DNA from: an uncultured Phascolarctobacterium sp.
GTDB taxonomy: Bacteria > Bacillota > Negativicutes > Acidaminococcales > Acidaminococcaceae
NCBI GenBank assembly: GCA_934234275.1
Contig: CAKQHU010000088.1
Location: 1-6,042 of the forward strand
DNA length: 6,042 nt
Direction of reading: 5' to 3'
Shown: in pieces, positions 1 through 4,912 of the stretch
How the letters are laid out: the number at the start of each line of letters is the position of its first letter
Numbering within the stretch: the first letter of the stretch is position 1
The notes under the pieces: generated by a model
Database searches by the model: none
Told to the model about the DNA's origin: nothing
What the model saw: only the letters and a program-made list of their open reading frames with translations
Made by a program: the position numbers and the translations under genes

Positions 1-114
1 AAGACGCTCTCGATTCCTGCATGGCTTAATAATATGGCAATAGATAACGATATCAATTTTTCTAATCTTTTGCAGCGCGCATTAATTAATGAATTGGGAT
101 TAAACGCACGTTGA
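1..114 (+). CDS. HicB-family antitoxin, C-terminal fragment (5' end outside window)
   Basis: An open frame enters from the left edge in frame 1 and stops at TGA 112-114, giving 37 residues. The fragment starts KTLSIPAWLNNMA, continues with INFSNLLQRALINELG and ends NAR. This 'TLSIPxWLN...INFSxLLQxAL' pattern matches what I know of the C-terminal DNA-binding segment of HicB-type antitoxins: a short beta strand followed by two helices, ribbon-helix-helix-like. Such proteins neutralise the HicA mRNA interferase and autoregulate their own operon. The N-terminal HicB fold and any hicA gene would lie left of the window and cannot be seen. A terminator follows 12 bases after the stop, so this is the last gene of its unit. 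Another RHH/CopG-type regulator is the main alternative, because only the tail is available. Confidence 0.65.
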   Translation, partial: KTLSIPAWLNNMAIDNDINFSNLLQRALINELGLNAR

Positions 115-126
115 TTACAGTAATAC

Positions 127-173
127 AAAAAGCCGCCGACCTGGAGAAAAATCTCCTGAGCCGGCGGCTTTTT
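127..173. terminator. Bidirectional intrinsic terminator between the HicB-like gene and azlD
   Basis: A 12-bp perfect stem (127-138 with 162-173) has the GC core GCCGCCG/CGGCGGC flanked by five A on the left and five T on the right. A nested GGAGA/TCTCC stem (143-147 with 152-156) sits inside it. The A and T tracts make it usable in both directions. It ends the forward HicB-like gene (stop at 114) and the reverse azlCD unit (stop at 181). Confidence 0.92.
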
Positions 174-180
174 GTGTGCC

Positions 181-492
181 TTACGGTACCATGATAAATT
201 CTACGATAAACACCACTGCGCAGCAGCAGCAAGCAACATGAAAAAGGCTCATGCCGCGCCAGGCGGTGGCAACGCCGACGCCTAGGGCAAGCGCACCTGC
301 AGCAGGTGTCTGTGTTTCCTGCAGGATAGCGGGAAAGGTCATTACTGCGAGCGTCGTGTAGGGGACATAATATAAAAACGAACGCATGAAGGGATTTTTG
401 ATTTCCTTACGGATGAGTGTGAGCGGAAGCACGCGGATAGCATAGGTAACAAGTGCCATGACTGCAATATAAATGTAAATATTGTGTTCCAT
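181..492 (-). CDS. azlD: AzlD-family branched-chain amino acid transport subunit
   Basis: This is a 103-residue, very hydrophobic protein. It has an N-terminal membrane segment (about 5-25) containing TYAIRVLPL, a second around 38-58 (VPYTTLAVMTFPAIL), and further hydrophobic stretches at about 64-78 and 84-102. Length, the 'TYxxRxLPL' motif and position directly behind azlC identify it as the small AzlD subunit. In B. subtilis the AzlCD pair is linked to 4-azaleucine resistance through export of branched-chain amino acids. The start ATG at 492 has an excellent ribosome binding site (AAAGGAGG with an 8-base spacer) embedded in the last azlC codons. Only 3 bases separate the two genes, so translation is probably coupled. 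Residues 88-91 are an unusual run of four cysteines. The substrate range cannot be read from the sequence. Confidence 0.9.
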   Translation of the reverse strand: MEHNIYIYIAVMALVTYAIRVLPLTLIRKEIKNPFMRSFLYYVPYTTLAVMTFPAILQETQTPAAGALALGVGVATAWRGMSLFHVACCCCAVVFIVEFIMVP

Positions 493-495
493 TTG

Positions 496-1260
496 CTAAG
501 CCTCCTTTGGCTGGGACTGTACCGGCCTGAGATAAGCAGCGGTTGCTGCGATGACTACAGTGAGGATAATGGTACGCGTACCGCCGGTAAGCTGTGCCAA
601 CGGCTGCATATATGTTGCTGCGAAGCTGGAGATGAAGCTTGTGATTACAACAGTGAGAATGATACGGCTTTCGCGCGCCGGAGGCATGATGATAGCGAGG
701 AACATGCCAAACAGTGCTACGCTAAGTGCGCTGACAATGCGTTCTGGCAGTGCTGCACCGGCGACAATGCCGCAGGCTGTGCCAATCGACCAGCCCGGAA
801 TTGCTACGGCCATGCCGCCATAGTAATAGTATGGATTCAAAACACCGGGACGGGAGATAGCGATACCGAAAAGCTCATCCGTTACAGCGAAGGCGATGAC
901 CAGACGATGGATAAAGCTTTGCGCGCTGCTGAGCCTTTGACTAAGAGCGCAGCTCATCAGCATGTAGCGTGCATTGGCGATGAGTGTGACCAGAGCTATT
1001 TCTGTATAGCTGGCGTTTTGCCCTATGAGGGTAATGGCGGCAAATTCACCGGCTGAAGTGTTATTGAGCAGGCTTGTTAAAAAGCCCTGTAATACAGAAA
1101 GACCGGATGTACGGCAAATAATTCCCAAAGAAAAGGCAACGGCAAAATAACCCAATCCTATAGGGATGCCATCGTGCAAGCCTTGGCGGAAGGCCACAGC
1201 ATTGCTTGAAGCATTATTAGTATACACGGAATCGATATTTTTGGTTGAAATTTGCATCAT
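496..1260 (-). CDS. azlC: AzlC-family branched-chain amino acid exporter, large subunit
   Basis: This integral membrane protein has 254 residues from the ATG at 1260. Features of the AzlC family are the early GLHDGIPIGLGYFAVAFSLG segment (about 27-46), NARYMLMS (96-103), the glycine-rich helix 148-170, and hydrophobic helices near 178-193, 199-215 and 229-244. The family forms a two-part permease with AzlD and is associated with efflux of leucine, isoleucine, valine and analogues. Start choice is uncertain. The frame stays open to a TTG at 1275, but ATG 1260 or the adjacent ATG 1257 is more likely. The only Shine-Dalgarno-like sequence is a weak GTGGTG, 4 and 7 bases upstream of those two ATGs respectively. 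I see no convincing -35/-10 pair in the AT-rich 1261-1338, so the gene may have a weak promoter or depend partly on read-through from leuB. Confidence 0.88.
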   Translation of the reverse strand: MMQISTKNIDSVYTNNASSNAVAFRQGLHDGIPIGLGYFAVAFSLGIICRTSGLSVLQGFLTSLLNNTSAGEFAAITLIGQNASYTEIALVTLIANARYMLMSCALSQRLSSAQSFIHRLVIAFAVTDELFGIAISRPGVLNPYYYYGGMAVAIPGWSIGTACGIVAGAALPERIVSALSVALFGMFLAIIMPPARESRIILTVVITSFISSFAATYMQPLAQLTGGTRTIILTVVIAATAAYLRPVQSQPKEA

Positions 1261-1338
1261 AATACACCACAACAATCGTAAGAAAATCCAAAAAACAAAA
1301 AAATCAAAATATAATAATGCCTAAATGCTGGAAAATTT

Positions 1339-1370
1339 ACCCGTAAGCCCCAAACGGAAGGCTTACGGGT
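1339..1370 (-). terminator. Probable intrinsic terminator of the leuCDB operon
   Basis: A perfect 11-bp inverted repeat, ACCCGTAAGCC (1339-1349) and GGCTTACGGGT (1360-1370), has a 10-base loop. On the reverse strand the stem is followed by AAATTTTC, a short and imperfect T tract. It lies about 50 bases beyond the leuB stop and about 80 bases before the azlC start. It should therefore end leuCDB transcription, possibly incompletely. Confidence 0.72.
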
Positions 1371-1381
1371 AGAAATGCTTT

Positions 1382-1410
1382 GGTAAACGCTGAGGGGATG
1401 GCGTTATACC
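1382..1410 (-). other. Second hairpin just downstream of leuB
   Basis: GGTAAACGC (1382-1390) pairs with GCGTTATACC (1401-1410): nine base pairs with one bulged A and a 10-base loop. On the reverse strand it starts 8 bases past the leuB stop and is followed by AAAGCATTTC, which is not a T tract. By itself it is unlikely to terminate. It may protect the 3' end of the mRNA or slow polymerase before the terminator at 1339-1370. Confidence 0.5.
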
Positions 1411-1418
1411 GGGAATGT

Positions 1419-2492
1419 CTATTTGAGCAGCTCCTGAGCAACAAGATGGCCCATTTCAGAGGTGGAAACCTTCTTCAGACCTTCTGCATAAAGGTCCGGA
1501 GTGCGGTAGCCCTGCTCCATAACTGCGTCAACAGCTGCTTCCATAGCGTCTGCTGCTTCGTTTTGGTTCAGAGAGTAGCGCAGCATCATAGCAACACTGA
1601 GAATGGTTGCCAACGGGTTAGCAATACCCTGACCGGCAATATCAGGCGCACTGCCGTGGATAGGCTCGTACATACCGGTGCCGTCGCCGAGGCTGGCGCT
1701 CGGAAGCAGGCCGATGCTGCCTGCGATTGTGCTGGCTTCATCACTGAGGATATCGCCAAAGATATTGTTGGTCAAAATAACGTCGAATTGCTTCGGATTC
1801 AGTACTAACTGCATAGCGCAGTTATCAACATAGAAATTGTTCAGCTCGATTTCCGGATAATCCTTAGCCTGCATTTCGGCAACGATTTTACGCCACATAC
1901 GGCTGGAGCCCAATACGTTGGCTTTATCTACGCTGGTTACCTTACCGCGGCGTTTTTTGGCAGCTTCAAAAGCAAAACGGGCAATGCGTTCTACCTCCGG
2001 ACGGGTGTAAAGCTCAATGTCGCTTGCTTCCTCAACGCCGTCAGCGTTGAGGTGCGCTTCGTTGTGCTCACCGAAGTAGATGCCGCCGGTAAGCTCGCGC
2101 ACGATTAAAAGGTCAGCGCCTTCGGCACGTTCCGTTTTTAGCGGGGAAAGATGCGCAGTGAATTTGGAAACGGTCATCGGGCGCAGGTTGCAGTACAGGC
2201 CCAAAGCCTTGCGGATACCAAGCAGGCCTTTTTCCGGACGGATATCCGGAGCAACATTATCCCATTTCGGTCCGCCGACAGCACCAAGCAGTACAGCGTC
2301 AGCAGCCTTAGCGCTGGCGATGGTTGCTTCCGGCAGGGGAACGCCGGTTGCGTCGATTGCACAGCCGCCGATGAGCTGCTTATCATATTTAATTTCAAAG
2401 CCGAATTTTTTGGCAGCAGCGTCGAGAACCTCTACCGCTGCATCAACTATTTCTACACCAATGCCGTCACCTGGCAGTAAGCAAATCTTCAT
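1419..2492 (-). CDS. leuB: 3-isopropylmalate dehydrogenase (LeuB)
   Basis: This enzyme carries out the NAD+-dependent oxidative decarboxylation of 3-isopropylmalate to 2-oxoisocaproate, the step before transamination to leucine, in the cytoplasm as a homodimer. The 357 residues match the usual length. Visible motifs are LLPGDGIG (5-12), [11 protein letters not shown] (68-78), and the substrate arginines R94, R104 and R132 with Y139 in [10 protein letters not shown]. Also present are K190 in DKANVL, D223, and the metal-site aspartates D247 and D251 in [13 protein letters not shown]. The NAD-binding segment is [13 protein letters not shown] (275-287). The start ATG at 2492 overlaps the leuD stop by one base (TAATG), with AAAGGAG about 10 bases upstream, so translation is coupled to leuD. 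It is the last gene of the leuCDB unit. All key residues are present and I see no sign of damage. Confidence 0.98.
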   Translation of the reverse strand: MKICLLPGDGIGVEIVDAAVEVLDAAAKKFGFEIKYDKQLIGGCAIDATGVPLPEATIASAKAADAVLLGAVGGPKWDNVAPDIRPEKGLLGIRKALGLYCNLRPMTVSKFTAHLSPLKTERAEGADLLIVRELTGGIYFGEHNEAHLNADGVEEASDIELYTRPEVERIARFAFEAAKKRRGKVTSVDKANVLGSSRMWRKIVAEMQAKDYPEIELNNFYVDNCAMQLVLNPKQFDVILTNNIFGDILSDEASTIAGSIGLLPSASLGDGTGMYEPIHGSAPDIAGQGIANPLATILSVAMMLRYSLNQNEAADAMEAAVDAVMEQGYRTPDLYAEGLKKVSTSEMGHLVAQELLK

Positions 2493-2986
2493 TATTTGTT
2501 TTCTCCTTTAATATAATTAATCAGGCCGCCGCAGTCTGCAATATGCTGGATAAATTCCGGCAGCGGTTTTGTTTTGATTGTAATATTTTTATTGAGGATT
2601 TTGATTTCACCCTTGTTGACATCAACGTCAATTTCGTCACCGGGTTCGATCTTTTCTACGTCGGCACCGATTTCCAGCACCGGCAGACCGATGTTGATCG
2701 CATTGCGGTAGAAGATACGGGCAAAGCTGTCTGCTACGATGCATTTGATACCCTTAACCTTTAATACTACCGGGGCATGCTCGCGGGAAGAACCGCAGCC
2801 GAAGTTTTTGCCGGCAACGATGTAATCTCCGGGCTGTACGTTGGCGGCGAAGTTAATTTCCAGGTTTTCCTTCGCATCCTCCATTGCATGCTCTGCTAAT
2901 TCTTTGAAATCGGCAATGTTCAGATATCTTGCCGGGATAATAACGTCTGTATCAATGTGGTCGCCGTAACGCCAAACTTTGCTCAT
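2492..2986 (-). CDS. leuD: 3-isopropylmalate dehydratase small subunit (LeuD)
   Basis: This is the small (swivel-domain) subunit of isopropylmalate isomerase. Together with LeuC it converts 2-isopropylmalate to 3-isopropylmalate by dehydration and rehydration. At 164 residues it is the short form that normally pairs with a roughly 420-residue LeuC. Motifs are [16 protein letters not shown] (8-23), the hallmark [12 protein letters not shown] (61-72), and [15 protein letters not shown] (88-102). The ATG at 2986 overlaps the leuC stop by four bases (ATGA), and GAGGAGG inside the leuC tail provides the ribosome binding site, which fits equal production of the two subunits. Paralogous homoaconitase-type small subunits share these motifs. 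The adjacent leuB and leucine T-box make LeuD the right assignment. Confidence 0.98.
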   Translation of the reverse strand: MSKVWRYGDHIDTDVIIPARYLNIADFKELAEHAMEDAKENLEINFAANVQPGDYIVAGKNFGCGSSREHAPVVLKVKGIKCIVADSFARIFYRNAINIGLPVLEIGADVEKIEPGDEIDVDVNKGEIKILNKNITIKTKPLPEFIQHIADCGGLINYIKGENK

Positions 2987-4248
2987 TTTACTACCTCCTC
3001 AGGGCTGGTGATATAACCGGTGATGGCACTTGCTGCAGCTGTATAGGGGCTTGCCAGATAAACTTCGCTGTCGACATGACCCATGCGGCCGCGGAAGTTA
3101 CGGTTGGTGGTGGAAACAGCGCGTTCGCCTGCTGCGAGGATGCCCATGTAACCGCCAAGGCAGGGGCCGCAGGTCGGAGTGGAAACGGCAGCACCTGCAT
3201 CAATAAAGGTATCAATGTAACCGCGGTGCATAGCCTCCTGATAAATCTGCTGGGTTGCCGGGATGATAATCATACGCACATGGTCGCAAACCTTGTGGCC
3301 TTTGAGAATTTCGGCAGCTTGTTCAAGATCCTCCAGACGGCCGTTGGTGCAGGAGCCGATGACAACCTGGTCGATTTTGATTGCATGACCTTCCTTAGCA
3401 GGATGAGTGTTTTCCGGCAGATGCGGATAAGCAACTACAGGAACAAGCTCGTCGAGCTTAATATCGAGTACGCGGGCATATTCAGCATCTTCGTCGGCAG
3501 TAACTGCTTCCCATTCACGGGTTACGCCGCGTTGCTTTAAGAATTCGATGGTCTTTTCATCAACGGGGAAAATGCCGTTTTTGCCGCCGGCCTCAATAGC
3601 CATGTTGCAGATAGTCAGACGGTCGGCCATCGACAGCTCGCTGACGCCTTCACCGGTGAATTCCAAAGATTGGTAACGGGCGCCGTCAACGCCAATCATA
3701 CCGATGATGGTAAGAATGATGTCCTTGCCTTTAACGTATTTCGGCAGCTTGCCGGTCAGGTTAACCTTGATAGCCTGCGGAACCTTGAACCAGGAGGTAC
3801 CGCTGGCCATAGCGCAGCCGATATCGGTCTGGCCCATGCCGGTGCTAAGAGCATTGAGTGCGCCGTAGGTACAAGTGTGGGAATCGGCACCGATGATGAT
3901 TTCGCCGGGAGCAACAAGGCCTTTATCCGGCAGCAGTGCATGCTCGATACCCATCTGGCCTACTTCAAAGTAGTTTTTGATTTCGTGCTTGCGGGCGAAG
4001 TCACGCATACGCTTGCACATGGTTGCGGATTTGATATCCTTGCAGGGGGAGAAATGGTCCGGAACCAGAGCAATTTTGTTTTTATCAAATACCGGTTTAC
4101 CGATTTTTTCAAATTCGTTGATAGCCGGAGGACCGGTGATATCATTTGCTAATACTAAATCTACTTGAGAAACAAGCAGGTCGCCGGCACTTACGCTGTC
4201 GCGGTGAGCGTGCTTGGCTAAGATTTTTTGCGTCATTGTCATTCCCAT
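2983..4248 (-). CDS. leuC: 3-isopropylmalate dehydratase large subunit (LeuC), HacA-like short type
   Basis: This is the catalytic, [4Fe-4S]-carrying large subunit of isopropylmalate isomerase, of the aconitase superfamily. At 421 residues it is the short form typical of clostridia, related anaerobes and archaea, not the roughly 470-residue form of E. coli or Bacillus. Cluster ligands are visible as C300 in VIGSCTNGR and C360/C363 in [10 protein letters not shown]. Other motifs are [10 protein letters not shown] (34-43), [11 protein letters not shown] (120-130) and NRNFRGRMG (382-390). Of the in-frame Mets 1, 3 and 5, the first (ATG 4248) is chosen because AAGGA lies 7 bases upstream. It is the first gene of leuCDB and sits behind a leucine T-box leader, so its transcription should respond to charging of leucine tRNA. 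No upstream leuA is present here. Confidence 0.98.
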   Translation of the reverse strand: MGMTMTQKILAKHAHRDSVSAGDLLVSQVDLVLANDITGPPAINEFEKIGKPVFDKNKIALVPDHFSPCKDIKSATMCKRMRDFARKHEIKNYFEVGQMGIEHALLPDKGLVAPGEIIIGADSHTCTYGALNALSTGMGQTDIGCAMASGTSWFKVPQAIKVNLTGKLPKYVKGKDIILTIIGMIGVDGARYQSLEFTGEGVSELSMADRLTICNMAIEAGGKNGIFPVDEKTIEFLKQRGVTREWEAVTADEDAEYARVLDIKLDELVPVVAYPHLPENTHPAKEGHAIKIDQVVIGSCTNGRLEDLEQAAEILKGHKVCDHVRMIIIPATQQIYQEAMHRGYIDTFIDAGAAVSTPTCGPCLGGYMGILAAGERAVSTTNRNFRGRMGHVDSEVYLASPYTAAASAITGYITSPEEVVK

Positions 4249-4324
4249 AAGTTAGTCCTTCTTTCTTTAGGGGCTGCTGATAAAGCAACCAGTGATTAAT
4301 TTACATAGTCAGTGAAATAAAATA

Positions 4325-4352
4325 GCCCCTATCTGCGCTTGCAGATAGGGGC
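4325..4352 (-). terminator. T-box-controlled intrinsic terminator upstream of leuC
   Basis: On the reverse strand a 12-bp perfect stem, GCCCCTATCTGC/GCAGATAGGGGC, has a four-base AAGC loop and is followed by TATTTTATTT (4324 down to 4315). The 5' arm contains CCCCT, which can instead pair with AGGG of the T-box sequence (4376-4373). That makes the terminator and antiterminator mutually exclusive, the expected T-box switch. Confidence 0.95.
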
Positions 4353-4546
4353 GAAATTTTTTCGCGGTACCACCCTAAGTTGTACTTAATTTTCCCGATT
4401 AGCGAATCGGCAGCGTAACGTGCTGGAAACGTCTGCTCCTACTTGGTTCAGAGAAGCTGCTCGCGGGTGAGCTTCTTTGCCTGCTTGCTGGCGGCTTGCA
4501 CCATACGCCGTCTCTCTGGATGCTGGGGCAGGTAAATTTTCCCGTT
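4325..4546 (-). ncRNA. Leucine-specific T-box riboswitch (leader of leuCDB)
   Basis: This cis-acting leader senses uncharged tRNA-Leu and permits read-through when charging is low. The conserved T-box AGGGTGGTACCGCG is at 4376-4363 on the reverse strand. Its TGGT bulge complements the ACCA end of tRNA-Leu. Stem I is recognisable from four elements: a lower helix CGGG/CCCG (4544-4541 with 4467-4464), an upper helix CCTGC/GCAGG (4532-4528 with 4484-4480), an AGAGAG motif (4517-4512), and a distal helix CGGC/GCCG closing a GGTGCAA-containing loop (4510-4507 with 4495-4492). The specifier loop reads GAA-G-CTC-A, placing the CUC leucine codon at 4471-4469. A stem III candidate is CCGATT/AATCGG (4410-4405 with 4400-4395). 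The switch ends in the terminator at 4325-4352. The outer boundary near 4546 is approximate. The helices were worked out by eye, not folded computationally. Confidence 0.94.
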
Positions 4547-4598
4547 CATTGCATTTTTGTTTTTGAAATTAAAATATACACATCGCTGTGTTCTTCAC

Positions 4599-4627
4599 AT
4601 TATCGCAACAATTTCACGGTTTGTCAA
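4599..4627 (-). promoter_or_regulatory. SigA-type promoter for the T-box leader and leuCDB
   Basis: On the reverse strand a perfect -35 TTGACA (4627-4622), a 17-base spacer and a -10 GATAAT (4604-4599; 5 of 6 to consensus) point at the T-box. Transcription would start near 4592, giving a leader of roughly 345 bases before the leuC ATG. Confidence 0.88.
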
Positions 4628-4762
4628 GTGTGAAAATAAAAAAATGCCTAGAAAAACATTGAGTGTACAATACAGAAGGAAAAAAGTACTGCTAAGATAT
4701 AAATTGTTATAGAATGTTAACCCTTACCTCTTTCAGAAAATTACCTTTTGTAGAACTTTTGT
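4628..4762. other. AT-rich divergent intergenic region, no gene seen
   Basis: This stretch lies between the back-to-back leuC and gltB promoter regions. No coding frame with a credible start and ribosome binding site, and no RNA gene, is evident. The only structure I note is a small dyad, ATTG-N6-CAAT, at 4658-4671. That is too short to assign a function, though it could be a regulator half-site pair. Confidence 0.4.
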
Positions 4763-4789
4763 TATACAAGTAAATATACATGTATACAA
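4763..4789. promoter_or_regulatory. TATACA repeat cluster and palindrome next to the gltB promoter (candidate operator)
   Basis: Three TATACA copies begin at 4763, 4775 and 4783. The middle copy is the left half of a perfect 12-bp palindrome TATACATGTATA (4775-4786), which overlaps a second one, TGTATACA (4781-4788). The cluster ends 1 base before the gltB -35 box. Its place and symmetry suggest a binding site for a dimeric regulator; gltB operons are often controlled by LysR-type proteins such as GltC. The identity of the regulator is inference. AT-rich DNA can produce such repeats by chance. Confidence 0.4.
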
Positions 4790-4790
4790 T

Positions 4791-4819
4791 TTGCAATCGT
4801 AATGGTGTGGCATTATAAT
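4791..4819 (+). promoter_or_regulatory. gltB: SigA-type promoter for gltB
   Basis: The -35 TTGCAA (4791-4796) and a perfect -10 TATAAT (4814-4819) are separated by exactly 17 bases. The predicted start near 4826 leaves a 5' untranslated region of about 87 bases. I see no T-box or obvious terminator in that region. The weaker -35 box is consistent with activator dependence. Confidence 0.75.
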
Positions 4820-4912
4820 TAAAATTACAGTTGCGTGGTGGTCTATAACAGAAACACTAACAGAACTGCTAATATATTTTACTAATGAAATGCTTTGAGA
4901 GGGGAATTTATT

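Noticed and set aside
484..1056. A 190-codon forward open frame opposite azlC
   Set aside because: It lies wholly antisense to a well-supported membrane protein gene, encodes a cysteine-rich low-complexity product with no recognisable family, and is a shadow of azlC codon use.
1261..1275. Upstream extension of azlC to a TTG at 1275
   Set aside because: It would add five residues with no better ribosome binding site. The tandem ATGs at 1260 and 1257 are more plausible starts.
3076..4152. Long forward open frames (154 and 160 codons) opposite leuC
   Set aside because: leuC on the reverse strand has all cluster ligands and family motifs. The antisense products resemble nothing known and have no credible ribosome binding site, so they are composition shadows.
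4831..4849. TTGCGT and TATAAC as a second gltB promoter
   Set aside because: The spacing is only 7 bases, far from the 16-18 required. The pair at 4791-4819 is clearly better.
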